From Apoderus coryli (taxonomy: Eukaryota; Arthropoda; Insecta; Coleoptera; Attelabidae), in NCBI GenBank assembly GCA_911728435.2, contig OU452211.1, positions 12,320,428-12,384,427 on the forward strand: 64,000 bases of DNA, in the 5' to 3' direction. The position numbers and the translations under genes are program-made. The notes beneath the pieces were generated by a model. It ran no database searches. It worked only from the letters and a program-made list of their open reading frames with translations, and was not told the DNA's origin. The first letter of the stretch is position 1. Every line of letters begins with the position of its first letter. Positions 11,356 through 22,180 of the stretch are shown piece after piece.

Positions 11356-12522
11356 GTATTGTGTCCTTACTATAAATCCTGAGATGATGATATGACCTGA
11401 AATGGACACTTACCAATTTTTGTTGTTTTATATGTGATTGTTTTATTATAATGAATTTTTAGCTCTCCATATCATATAATATGTAATATTATGTATATAT
11501 GGAAACTATTAGTTTCATGAAAAAAAATTTTTTTTTAATTTCACTGGAAATACTTGTTTTTGGTCATTTTATACATAAATAAGTAGTTTTAAAAAAATGT
11601 CTGTCTGTCTGTCTGTCTGTCTGTATCCACGAAAACGCAAAAACCGCTTAACAGATTTTAACCAAATTTGGTACAAAAATACTATTGGACATGGCAAGGA
11701 GCTGATTAGATTTTGGGAAACATTGAGCGTAGGCAAACGGTTTAAAAGAGGGTTCAAAAATTAAAAAAATTCATAGTTCTTAAACTTATCCGAAATACTG
11801 CATAATTTTTTACGCATTGAATTGAATATAACCTAAAATATTGAACATAAAATATTAGACCACATTGGCGTTCGAAAATAGTGTAAAATGGGGTAAAAAA
11901 GATTAAAAAAAAAACGTATTTCTTAAAAATAGCAGAAGTATTAACTAGTTATTGATAGTTTTGATAGAATATAACCTATAAAATGTGTCATGAATAACTT
12001 ACTTTCATAGGCGTTCGTAAATAGTGGAAAAGGGGTCAAAACATAAAAAATATATATTTCCTAAACTTATTCGAAATATGGAATAATTTTTCATAGTTGT
12101 GATACAATATAAGCTAAAAAATATTCCATAAAAAAATTGGTTCACACAGGCGTTCGAAAATAGTTTAAAAAAAGGGTCAAAAACGAAAAAAAAAAAACGT
12201 TTCCCAAATATACCAGAAAAATTGGCTAATTATATATAGCTTTGATATAAGATAACCTAAAAAATGCAGCATAAAATTTTTATTCACATAGGCGTTCGTA
12301 AATAGTAGAAAAAGTGGTAAAATAAAAAAAAATTAAAATGTAAAAATTTTTATATTTAACTAGATGAATTGGTGTTAAAAATACACGACAAAAATTAATG
12401 TACCATAGGCGTCCGTAAAAATTCTATAAAAGGGTCAGAAAAAATTTGTATCCGTGATAAGTCAAAAACCACTTAACGGATTTTAACCACATTTGGTACG
12501 AAAATACTACAGGATAATTATA

Positions 12523-13854
12523 CGAGGTCTGTTCAAAAAGTTCCCGGAATTTTTGAATTGCGCGCGTCTGGAGAGTCCGGTGGTCAAAATTTTTTTTTAT
12601 TGTGTTGGTACCTATGTCCCTAATGTATGGTGAAATTTTCAGCTGTATTCATTGTTTACATTCTGTCTTGTAGCGGCTGGTGTAGACGTGTTTTTTTGAG
12701 CTCGGCGATTTTTGTTAGTTTAAACAATGGAAGAATTGAAGAGTCAAAGAATTTGTATTAAATTTTGCGTGAAAAATTAAATAAAGTGTAACCAAGTGTG
12801 CGAAATGTTACAGAGAGCCTACGGTGAGTCTGATATGAAAAAAACAAGTGTTTACGAGTGGTATAGGCGTTTCCAAGATGGCCGCGAAGACGTTGAAGAC
12901 GACGAACGCTCCGGTCGACCCAGCACGTCAATAATCGATGAAAATGTGGGAAAAGTGGAAAAAATGATTATGGATGATCGCCGAATCACAATTAGAGAAG
13001 TTGCTGATGAAGTTGGCATATCAGTTGGCTCATGCCATCATATTTTTTCAAAGGTTTTGGGCATGAAACGAGTGGCAGCAAAATTCGTTCCAAAACTGCT
13101 GAATTTTGATCAAAAAACCAAACGCATTACCATCGCTCAGGAGCTGTTAAACGACGTCAACGACGATCCAAATTTACTTGAAAGGGTCATAACTGGTGAT
13201 GAAACATGGGTGTACGGTTATGATGTCGAAACAAAAGCACAATCGTCCACGTGGAAGCACTCAACGTCACCAAGAGTGAAAAAAGCACGTCAAGTTCGAT
13301 CAAATGTCAAGGTTTTGCTTACAGTTTTCTTCGATTATAATGGCATAGTGCATAAAGAATTCTTGCCAAAAGGTCAAACCGTCAATAAGGAGTATTACCT
13401 TGAAGTAATGCGACGTTTGCGTGAAGCAATTCGAAAAAAACGCCCCGATTTATGGAAAAACAATTCATGGGTTTTGCACCACGATAACGCACCTGCTCAT
13501 TCATCGTTGCTTATTCGTGATTTTTTGGCTAAAAACAAGACTTTAATCATGCCCCAACCTCCTTATTCACCAGATATCGCTCCGTGTGATTTTTTCCTGG
13601 TCCCAAAGTTGAAGAGACCCATGAAAGGACAGCGTTTTTCATCGATTGAAGAGATAAAGGCAGAATCGCTGAGAGTGCTACAGAGCATTACAAAAAGTGA
13701 CTATCAAGGGTGTTTCGAAGACTGGAAAAAACGCTGGCATAAGTGTATTATATCTAGGGGGGATTACTTTGAAGGGGACCATATAGATGTAGACGAATAA
13801 ATAAATATTTTTTTAGAAAAATGAGAATTCCGGGTACTTTTTGAACAGACCTCG
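12523..13854 (+). mobile_element. mariner-family transposon, nearly intact
   Basis: A 1332-bp element bounded by inverted repeats that start CGAGGTCTGTTCAAAAAG and agree for about 30 bp with few mismatches. TA flanks both sides (12521-12522, 13855-13856), as expected for mariner. It encodes one transposase interrupted by a single stop codon. Length, TIRs, target site and DD34D transposase all fit mariner. It is younger than the HINE it interrupts. Confidence 0.95.
12727..13800 (+). pseudogene. mariner transposase with one in-frame stop
   Basis: A DD34D DNA transposase that would cut and paste the surrounding element at TA sites. Counting from the ATG at 12727, the frame has 357 codons, close to the usual ~350. 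An N-terminal helix-turn-helix region contains the YEWYRRFQDGR motif. The catalytic aspartates lie in TGDETW (about residue 158), HHDNAPAH (253) and APCDFF (288), with exactly 34 residues between the last two. The only visible lesion is a TAA at 12778-12780 (codon 18). Everything after it is open to the normal C-terminal GDYFEGD region. No later ATG would restore the whole DNA-binding domain, so this copy is probably dead but could be mobilised in trans. Confidence 0.93.
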
Positions 13855-15495
13855 TAGGTGGTGATTAACATTGAGCGTAAGCAACGGGTTTAAAAGAGGT
13901 TTCAAAAATTTAAAAAATCATAGTTCTTAAACTTATCCGAAATATTGAATAATTTTTTATAGTTGTGATAGAATATAACCTAAAAAATGTTACATAAAAG
14001 AATTAGTTCACACAGGCGTTCGAAAATAGTGTTAAAAAAGGGTCAAAAACGAAAAAAAAATGTTTCCCAAATATACCAGAAAAATTGGCTAATTATATAT
14101 AGCTTTGATATAAGATAACCTAAAAAATGCAGCATAAAATTTTTATTTACATAGGCGTTCGTAAATAGTAGAAAAAGGGGTAAAATAAAAAAAATTAAAA
14201 TGTAAAAAATTTTATATTTAACTAGTTGAGTTGGTGTTACGACACAAATTAATGTTCCATAGGCGTCCGTGAAAATTCTATAAAAGGGTCAGAAAAAATT
14301 TGTATCCGTGATAACTCAAAAACCACTTAACGGATTTTAACCACATTTGGTACGAAAATACTACAGGCTATTTATAGGTGGTGATTAACATTGAGCGTAG
14401 GCAAGGGGTTTAAAACAGGGTTCAAAAATTTAAAAAATCATAGTTCTTAAACTTATCCGAAATATTGAATAATTTTTTATAGTTGTGATAGAATATAACC
14501 TAAAAAATGTTACATAAAAGAAGTAGTTCACACAGGCGTTTGAAAATAGTATTAAAAAAGGGTCAAAAACGAAAAAAAAATGTTTCCCGAATATACCAGA
14601 AAAATTGGCTAATTATATATAGCTTTCATATAAGATAACCTAAAAAATGCAGCATAAAATTTTTATTTGCATAGGCGTTCGTAAATAGTAAAAAAAGGGG
14701 TAAAATAAAAAAAAATTAAAATGTAAAAAATGTTATATAGTTGAATTGGTGTTAAAAATACAAGACAAAAATTAATGTTCCATAGGCGTCCGTGAAAATT
14801 CTATAAAAGGGTCAGAAAAAATTTGTATTCGTGATAACTCAAAAACCACTTAACGGATAACCTACAACATGCAGCATAACAATTTTGTTTACATAGGCGT
14901 TCGTAAATAGTAGAAAAGGGGGCAAAATAAATTTTATAATAAAACTAAAAAAAATCAATTAATTTGCGTTCAAGAACTTGGCCTAGATCTGATATATAAC
15001 ATATCTGCGTATAAATAGTGCCTCCAAAGAGAAGAAAAAGGCACAAAACCCGATACTTTAAAAAAAAAATAGCTGATGACTAAAACAAAACAAAAATTTA
15101 TTAAATTTAGATAAATGACAAAAAGGTCATAACTTTTACACTTAAATATGGAGAGCTATTCGTGCCTCGAGGGCAACAGTTTATTTATTGCTCAATTTAT
15201 AATATATTAAATAATGTTAGAATCTTATAGAGAATCAAAAAAATTATTTATATACAGGGTTTTCCAAAAGAAATACATATGCAATACGTGTATTTACTAC
15301 ACGGACTACCCTATATGGGTCATTCTCATGAAAGATGTTCAAATTGATTTAAATTAAAAAAATTATTTATTTGCATATTTTATAATATCGGCAACAATTA
15401 CATGAAAAGCAATTAAAGACATGTTTAATAATAAATATGGTCAAACACTTTACCTATTGTTTTTTAAAATTTTAAGGATTTTTGAAAATCATAAA

Positions 15496-15559
15496 TCACG
15501 GAGGTCATAACTTCTCACGAATGTAAGAGTTATTGCTTATATTTCCAAATCACGGGGAA
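15496..15559 (+). promoter_or_regulatory. Left cluster of degenerate TCACGGAGGT motifs
   Basis: TCACGGAGGT (15496), TCACGAATGTAAG (15515) and TCACGGGGAA (15550) are decayed versions of the motif clustered at 17223-17836. The position near the element end suggests subterminal transposase-binding sites. Confidence 0.45.
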
Positions 15560-15721
15560 TTTATCTATAAATTGTGTTTATACTATTAAAAAAAACGGTA
15601 AACATAAAGAAAATGTTTATTAATAATCACAAAAAAAAATAAGATGAACATTCTAAAAAATGGTAAAACAGAAACATGTAACCATGATTAAAAAACTCAA
15701 GTTTCTTAACACATAAAATAC

Positions 15722-17171
15722 TTAATTTATGTTAGTGAACAACGACAAATCTGTATTAAAAAATAATTGTTCCCTGTGATTAACTATTACTGGAGGAAGA
15801 ACATTAACTATTACTGGAGGAAGAACAACATCGGTTTTGCTTATTAGGGAAACGTCTTCACAAACTGGAAAAATGAATGTATCTGTACCAGTCTTTTTTC
15901 TAACAAATTTAATTAAGTAGTCATTTGGATAATCTTAATATAATGTTTAACCATCTTTTTTGTACAAAATTTAACCACGACATAATCGTTCATTTTTGGT
16001 TCCAAATTTGTTATAATGGCATGAGATTGAATATTAATTCCGCTTGACCCGGCATTGTCTGGATGAATGTCACTGTTAGTGGCCCTAGAATGACTTGCAT
16101 GTGGTGATAACCTGGAAGGAGGTTTTTGTTGTATTAGCCTAGCTAGAGGCAGATTTTGCTCTTCGTCATCCGACGAAGATGAATAAATGTCAGTGTAAAT
16201 TAATCTTCTTTTTTTCAGTGTATGTTCTAATAATCAATTAAGAAAATGAAAACTCAAAAAAAAAAGGTAAAAAACAATAGTTAAAAAAAAGATACGTTGT
16301 ATTTGGTAAGTACCCAAAGAATAATGAGAACAAATTTTGGATTAGCAGCTAAGGCAGGTAACTTTTCGAATATCCAAAAATGTATGTGGTTTTGCCCAAA
16401 CTACTTCGTGGCACTGTAAAATTCCTTTATACGGGGGTAGTGTTTTAGGTACTTTCTTTTCAATTTCCTCAAGCACTGAATCATCTAACTGGACTTCAAA
16501 AATAGTAACACCCCTACAGTTTGCTTCCAAATGGAACAAGAAAGATTGTAGGTTAGGTATGTATGTTCCTCGAGCTACGAAAAATCAGAAAATTAGTTTC
16601 TCTTATAAATTTTCTATGTAAATTTTTGAGTGTGTCATTTAGTATCCGTTTCTGTTTCTTAACGTGTTTTTTTGTAACGTAATCGTTTTTGCCAGGGCAA
16701 AGTCTACTGCACTCATCTTGTTCTAGGAAATTTATTATTTGTTGCCTGATAAATTCCTGTTTTCTTAATCTGGTTATAGATTTATTTTTTTCTGAAATGA
16801 AAACAGATGTGGTTTTCTTTAAATAGGATTTTTTTGATACTTTTTGATAATATTTCCGGAAATGCATTTCCAAAATGTTTTTTTTTTTCTGCAGGTTTTG
16901 TTAGAACACGATAATTTTCTGTTAACTGTTTCTCTATAACTTCAGAAAATAATAAATAATAGTTTTTTCTTAACAGCCGGAGATACGAGTTGTCCATCAA
17001 TTAATGCTTCCACTTTTTTTTCCAGGAGAATCTATATTTTTACACTGTCTATTTTTTTCTCTCTTGTCGGCGAGATTCGCGTAGTCTTCTCATTGCTTCG
17101 CGCTGTCTTCTTTTCTGTTCTTCGTGATTAGCTTTCTTTTTTTGATTGGTTTTCATTTTTGAGCGAGCCAT
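15722..17171 (-). pseudogene. Frameshifted transposase-like gene of DUF7869 type
   Basis: Read on minus, pieces of one gene appear in order. First comes a highly basic N-terminus (ATG at 17171; RRQREAMRRLRESRRQERKK). Next is a central part (16873-16553) with FLEQDECSRLCPGKNDYVTK and KKQKRILNDTLKNLHRKF. A segment with GILQCHEVVWAKPHTF and KVTCLSC follows (16539-16342). The C-terminus is around 15940-15722 (DYLIKFVRKKTGTDTFIFP). The motif order matches, from memory, large arthropod transposon proteins carrying the domain Pfam calls DUF7869. Frame changes separate the pieces, and the expected FDLQ and DGCxGQNKN catalytic-type segment is missing, so the gene is broken. A 24-bp tandem duplication lies near 15780-15830. 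Confidence 0.6.
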
Positions 17172-17222
17172 ACCCTTAAAATGATTATATAGATAATGTA
17201 ATATAGTGAACTTTTACAATTT

Positions 17223-17836
17223 CTCACCTCCGTGAAATAAGGTTCACCTCCGTGAACTACTGGCTTCACGGATTTGAGATTCACGGAAGTGAGAAAACTA
17301 GGTATTTTTATTTAATAACTTTCTCTAAAAATGCCTCAAATTAATAAGTTTGTTAACAGTTTATGTGTAGATAAAATGTCACCTATTAACACAAAAAGTA
17401 CGTAATTTTTTTACTTACTTACCAAAAAATTTCCAATTCACGGATGTGAGAACAACAAAGGGTCCACGTGGTTTCGCTAAATTATAATTCGCGAAATGTA
17501 CGTCCATTCACTTTAAACCCTTAAATCCAACTGAAAGAAGGTAGCTGTGACAAGCTATAAACTAAAACAATGCCACCAACTAAATAGTTCGCCATCTATG
17601 AGTCAAAAAGTACACCAAAAATATTTCACGGAGGTGATACTAAGATTTCGGAACAGCGATTAAAGCACCAAAAAGTACATTTTATGAATTTATACAAGCT
17701 AATTCAATTGATATTTTTTATTTTAAATAATGTTTCGAGACAGGCAAGAAAGAATTTGTAGAATTTTACATTTTAGCGGTAAATTTTATGTAGTTTAAAA
17801 CTGGTGAATGCAAAAAAGAACAGTCATGGAGGTGAG
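17223..17836. promoter_or_regulatory. Array of TTCACGGANGTGAG motifs upstream of the transposase gene
   Basis: Seven copies were found. Forward copies start at 17265, 17280, 17437, 17625 and 17823. Reverse copies (CTCACCTCCGTGAA type) lie at 17223 and 17243. All fit TTCACGGANGTGAG with at most two changes. They lie between the gene start and the element's right terminus. Likely roles are subterminal transposase-binding sites or promoter elements of the transposase. Confidence 0.7.
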
Positions 17837-18352
17837 GTTTACATATGTTTTTTTGCTCTAAGAAATGCAAACATTTTAAAAGAATAGCTTTTAATAGTTA
17901 TATATATCTATTGTCTTTTAAAGGGTGAACCAAATGTCATTAGTTTGATTTGTCAATTATCACATCATTTTTTAAACATGTGTACATAAGATTTTCATAT
18001 TTCATGAGAACAACCCATATAGGTACATTTCTGATACGTCGTAAACGAACAACTTAAAACCATAGGCGTTTTTTTCCAAAAAAATTTCCTCAAAATTTGA
18101 TAAAATTTATGCGTGACTTTTGGTCCTCACTCTAAATAACAAAACAGACATTTACATTTCAGATTAAAATATAAGGCCTAATTATTTTTTTCAATTTTGC
18201 AAACTAATTTTTTTGATTCCAATAGTTATAAAAGATACTACAGCAGAAACCCTAAAAATTGTATATTTATTTTTTTTTTCTATCATCCATAATAACGGCT
18301 CTAGTTGGGCCTTAAGATATAATGAATGACCCTGTATACTATACATAAATTA

Positions 18353-18520
18353 TACAGGGTGGCCCATTAGTGTGTGGGCGGAAGATATCTCAAAATCTAT
18401 AAGCGATAGATACAAAAATCTTTTACAAAACTTTTAGGCAAAAGTGTTTTCAATTATACAGAGTAGTTCACAAACGCACAGCATGCCAAAGTTGCATTTT
18501 CTTAATGCGACACCCTGTAT
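18353..18520. mobile_element. Short TIR element (MITE), 168 bp
   Basis: The ends are TACAGGGTGGCCCATTAG and, reversed, TACAGGGTGTCGCATTAAG. A diverged copy in reverse orientation lies at 25916-26103. Both share the internal words ATAAGCGATAGA and GTAGTTCACAAACGC. It is non-coding. Confidence 0.75.
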
Positions 18521-18765
18521 AAGTTTCTAGTAAACATAGAACCATATGATATTGACGAATACATAAGTAATACTAATTTATAGCATGTCCATAATAGTTA
18601 ATTTCTTTGTATATAGTTTGTAAGACGTTATTCATTTTATGTAACTTACATGATATTGAAATAAAGAACATTATTATTATGTAATATACATATATATGGA
18701 GACTATTTAGTACAATTGAAAATTTAACAATAAAAAAACTAAACTCGAAATTAAAATAAGAAAAT

Positions 18766-19055
18766 TCATAACAACTGTTCAAATTGCCCTCCATTGACAG
18801 TAATACACATTCTACATCTTTCAACTAATGAATTTTTTGTAGTTCTAATAAGGATATCATGATCGTTCTTATTTCCCTAGCAGCTTCATGAACTCTCTCC
18901 AGTAGTTGGTTTTCATTTACAATTGGTACACTGTAAACCAATTGTTCCATGTACACCCATAAAAAGAAGACGAGCGGATCAAGATCCTGAAAATACATAA
19001 TTTGACCACTAAATTTGGACACCCTGTATCTGGATAACGAAGCATTTGCGGACAT
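18766..19055 (-). pseudogene. Transposase C-terminal fragment, Tc1/mariner-related
   Basis: Two adjoining minus-strand frames encode LDPLVFFLWVYMEQLVYSVP (the last catalytic aspartate region, normally D-L-T-P-L-D-F-F-L-W-G), ENQLLERVHEAAREI and, after a frame break, a C-terminus ending CITVNGGQFEQLL. This is the C-terminal third of a DDE transposase common in insect genomes. The aspartate that normally precedes FFLW is now valine. The upstream end of the remnant is at about 19137 (CCCTGTA terminus). It is a relic of a second transposon family, related to the fragment at 19541-19715. Confidence 0.7.
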
Positions 19056-19137
19056 GGGTTCATTGGCAAAAAATTCTTAAATTGTTTTTAGGAATCTCCA
19101 GTTTTTCTTTGTTGCAACAATAATGAATCACCCTGTA

Positions 19138-19322
19138 TATAGCATTGATATAAGATAACCTACCACATGCAGCATAACAATATAGTTTCGCAAATAGTAG
19201 AAAAGGGGGCAAAATAAATTTTATAATAAAACTAACAAAAATCAATTATTTTGCGCACAAGAACTTGGCCTAGAAGATATCAAATATAAAATATGTACGT
19301 ATAAATATAGTGCCTCCAAAGG
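19138..19322 (-). repeat. HINE fragment (5' region)
   Basis: Matches the 5' part of copies B and C, with the same TATAAGATAACCT, AAAAGGGGGCAAAATAAAT and AGTGCCTCCAAAG words. Both ends of the element are missing. Confidence 0.7.
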
Positions 19323-19540
19323 GAACAATTTTTATTTAAAAACAAAAAAGTTAAATTACATGTTTATTTTAATAATTTACAAAGAGACGCTCTTAAAAAA
19401 TAAAAATATATTTTTTTTTTGACAATTTAAGTCTAAATAGAATAAAATCTTAGCTTAAATTAAATGAAAAAATTCCTATTTCTTTTCCTAAACAAGTACA
19501 CGAACTAAATTAAACTAAATTATAAACAATGTTAGAAAAT

Positions 19541-19715
19541 TTATTTTAACAAATGCTCAAAATGTTGACCACCTTGTTGGCGACAGACACTTCCGCAATC
19601 TTTAAATAAATGAATTTTTAGCTCGTTGGAGCATTTTGGAAGTAATGGATGCAAAAACATTTCGTATTCTAATTTTCATGTCTTCTACGGTGCTGGTGAC
19701 TCACGGTAAACTATT
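19541..19715 (-). pseudogene. Transposase C-terminal relic
   Basis: The minus frame includes YREVTSTVEDMKIRIRN and, after a break, CRQQGGQHFEHLLK followed by a stop. This is the C-terminus of the same broad Tc1/mariner-related transposase class as the fragment at 18766-19055, but a different copy. No terminal repeats are visible. Confidence 0.6.
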
Positions 19716-19805
19716 CCTTTTTTGTAAATAGGAAATAAAACGTCAAACTCCACGAAATCAATTTAATACACCACACTTAATGTGTTAGGTGGATTAAACT
19801 ACCAT

Positions 19806-19842
19806 ACATGTGTTCGAAGTTCGCTAGCTTCATCATCAGTGG
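19806..19842 (-). ncRNA. Hammerhead-like ribozyme motif, left arm
   Basis: On minus the core reads CTGATGA, then a possible stem II (GAAG ... CTTC), then GAAC. The first core half is canonical; GAAA has mutated to GAAC. One extra nucleotide follows the first core half. Activity is doubtful. Confidence 0.4.
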
Positions 19843-20932
19843 CAATATCTGTAGAGAATCTGTATTTTGAAAGTATTACATCATTTGGTTAAAACTAGGA
19901 GTACTTTAAGAGTAATGTGTTGAAGTCACTTCGAGGAAAAATATTATTAATGGTTAATGAGAATAAAATATAATTATTATAAGTATTACATTTTTTGGTT
20001 TTCTTTTTATTTATCAACTCGACTAACAAACTTTTTAAAAAAAAAAATTATGATTTTTTGTATTACGCAGCAACTAATACTTCTCTTGTTTAAACAAGTA
20101 TAATATAATAATTATATTTTATTCTCATTAACAATTAATAATATTTTTCCTCGAAGTGACTTCAACACATTACTCTTAAAGTACTCCTACCCAACTAACA
20201 ATTTAACTTTTTTAATTGCTGTAAGAACATTTATAAAATATATTTTATAAAACACCCTTTGTTTTATAAACATTTTCACAACGTTCTTACGCGCCTTATA
20301 AACACGAAAAAGGCGCAGATTTATAAAACAAATCGACTCTTTAACGGTTCTATAAATGTTGCTTGTTGCTATTATACAATAGTTTTTAGAACGTTTATAA
20401 ATATTTAATAAAAATCGAATAAAACTGTTATAAAAATATTTTATAAATCTTTTATAAGAGCCTCAATTTCAACATTTTTGCTCTCAGCGGCAACAGTTAA
20501 AGGATAAAAATGTTTTTTTAAAATACCTTTTTATACAAAATTATTTTATAATTATTATGCATTGTTGTTGGTACACATTAATAAAATCTGAACAATGATG
20601 GAGGTAAAAATAATATAAAACGCTATAATACCCAATAATGAATAATAAAATAAGTCAGATAAAATTCACCCATGAGCAGATTTGGCTGCGAAACAAAATT
20701 TACTGTTAAATATATTGTATATTATTATTAAAATTTTAATGCGCCTCGCGAATTATGTAAATTAATGAATTTAGATTTTATAAATTATATAAAATATTTT
20801 TTTTATTGTCACTTATTGTTGAAAATAATCTTTTGGGATATCCTTTATTATATAATGACTGATTCTGTACAGCTTATTAGCTAAGAAAATTTTACAAATT
20901 AGAAAAATATTAATTTTAAAAGTTTGGTCAAC

Positions 20933-21106
20933 ATGGCTAACAATTTAAAGAAACCAAAAATGGCTTCTTCCTTATACGATGCTTATAAAACAAAATTATC
21001 TCAACCCAGACGAGTATGCTCTTTAGATAGCTATTATAAAATAACTGCAGAATTGTTTTATACAGGGGTGTATTCGTTAAAAAACATAAATCTCATAATA
21101 TTTTAA
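20933..21106 (+). CDS. Small ORF inside element Y (57 aa), unknown
   Basis: Sister of the frame at 129-302, with Pro replacing His. It starts at an ATG with AACATGG context and ends TAA. No family was recognised. Coding status is unproven because the two elements are almost identical throughout. Confidence 0.2.
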   Translation: MANNLKKPKMASSLYDAYKTKLSQPRRVCSLDSYYKITAELFYTGVYSLKNINLIIF

Positions 21107-21239
21107 GTGCATATCAAATCTAATATAAAATTAACATTACCTGAAACCTATGTTTTATGTAAACTTGAAGACATTTTTAGAAACCAGTTATGGTGTAAGA
21201 GATAAAAATATATATTTCACTAAGCTTGATAATGAATAA

Positions 21240-22180
21240 TGAAGTTAATTACAAGTATTTTCCTTGAAGTTTTTTGTATTTAGTTATCTTTTGCCGTTAT
21301 TTAAAATAAATTAATAGTAAAACAAACTAAAACAAGCTTTTATATAAATGCTCTAAAATATCAAAATTTAATTTAAAGGTGCTGCAAAAAAAATTATAAG
21401 ATAAAATGTATACAAATTAATCAAGTCTAGTCCTGTCTACTTGAAGTATTCGTGCTTGATACTTTGATGTTTGTGTGAGTCGCCGCCGTGTGTCGCATCG
21501 TCTCAATATTGGAATAATAATAAAATAGTAAACAGAGTTTTACAAAACAAACTTTAACATAATATGTTTTATAAAAGCTTTTAATGTGTTCTTATAAAAC
21601 AAAATGCTTCTATAGCTACTCTATTATTAGCTTTTACGGGAGTAATTTAAATATAACCTAAATTGAGCCCTTTGGTTATGTTATGTATGTTATAATTGCC
21701 GTTATTAAAACGGTTTGTCGAGTATCTTTAAGAGAGTTCGAGGATCTTGAGGTAGAAAATTTGGCATTTATTGAGTATGGCAAAAAGCTTCTTTTAGGAA
21801 AAATGCGGAACATTATTTGATACTGCCCATGATCGCATGTTTTCTCATTTTTTTCTAGCTCACTTGTTGTGCTTGAAGCATGATATTGATCACCAGGATA
21901 GGTATCCAATTCTCTATTTCGGCTACCCGCTCACCATCTAGTAATAATTCCTTCTCATTATTATAGTCACTAATGTTTTGCCTTTGATAATTTATAATAT
22001 TGTAGTAATTAAGTTTTAATTTGCTATTAAATGCACAACTGCTTTTAGTTTTTTTTTCCATTTGGACAACATTTGAAATCAGTGTATAATATAACAATAA
22101 ATATCAGTTGAAAATAAATAAGACTATGTTATATATTAGTTCTAGGTAATGTTTATGACAGCATTTTAATTTTATAAAAT
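21240..22180. other. Internal part of element Y, no convincing gene
   Basis: Short minus-strand frames (21676-21909, 21855-22097) look random. AAAT at 22177-22180 is the left target duplication of the inner transposon. Confidence 0.5.

Larger units (their letters stand above)
11459..15179 (-). mobile_element. Helentron-like element (HINE), copy C, split by mariner
   Basis: Minus-strand copy with the 3' hairpin at 11459-11500 and the 5' end at 15179. Without the mariner insertion it is about 2.4 kb and holds several ~0.5-kb internal units. The mariner landed in the GGATAATTATAGG stretch of an internal unit. Copy A keeps the uninterrupted version near 5530. Confidence 0.6.
15310..18023 (-). 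mobile_element. DNA transposon with DUF7869-type transposase and CCTATATGGGT termini
   Basis: A 2714-bp element. The terminal repeats start CCTATATGGGT and continue TTCTCATGAAA; they agree at about 25 of 28 positions. TAC lies on both sides (15307-15309 and 18024-18026), a possible 3-bp target duplication. It contains one decayed minus-strand gene and a set of TTCACGGAGGTGAG-like motifs near both ends. I know of no named family with these termini, so superfamily assignment is open. Confidence 0.65.
15253..18336. mobile_element. MITE with TACAGGG ends, split by a larger transposon
   Basis: The ends are TACAGGGTTTTCC and, reversed, TACAGGGTCATTC. Without the inner element (15310-18023) it is about 370 bp. 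Its right part (18170-18260) resembles sequence near 40860-40945, so the family is dispersed. It is non-coding. Confidence 0.55.

Noticed and set aside
12796..13800. mariner transposase starting at GTG 12796
   Set aside because: GTG is not an accepted eukaryotic start here; homology continues upstream to ATG 12727 across one stop codon, so the locus is better called a pseudogene.
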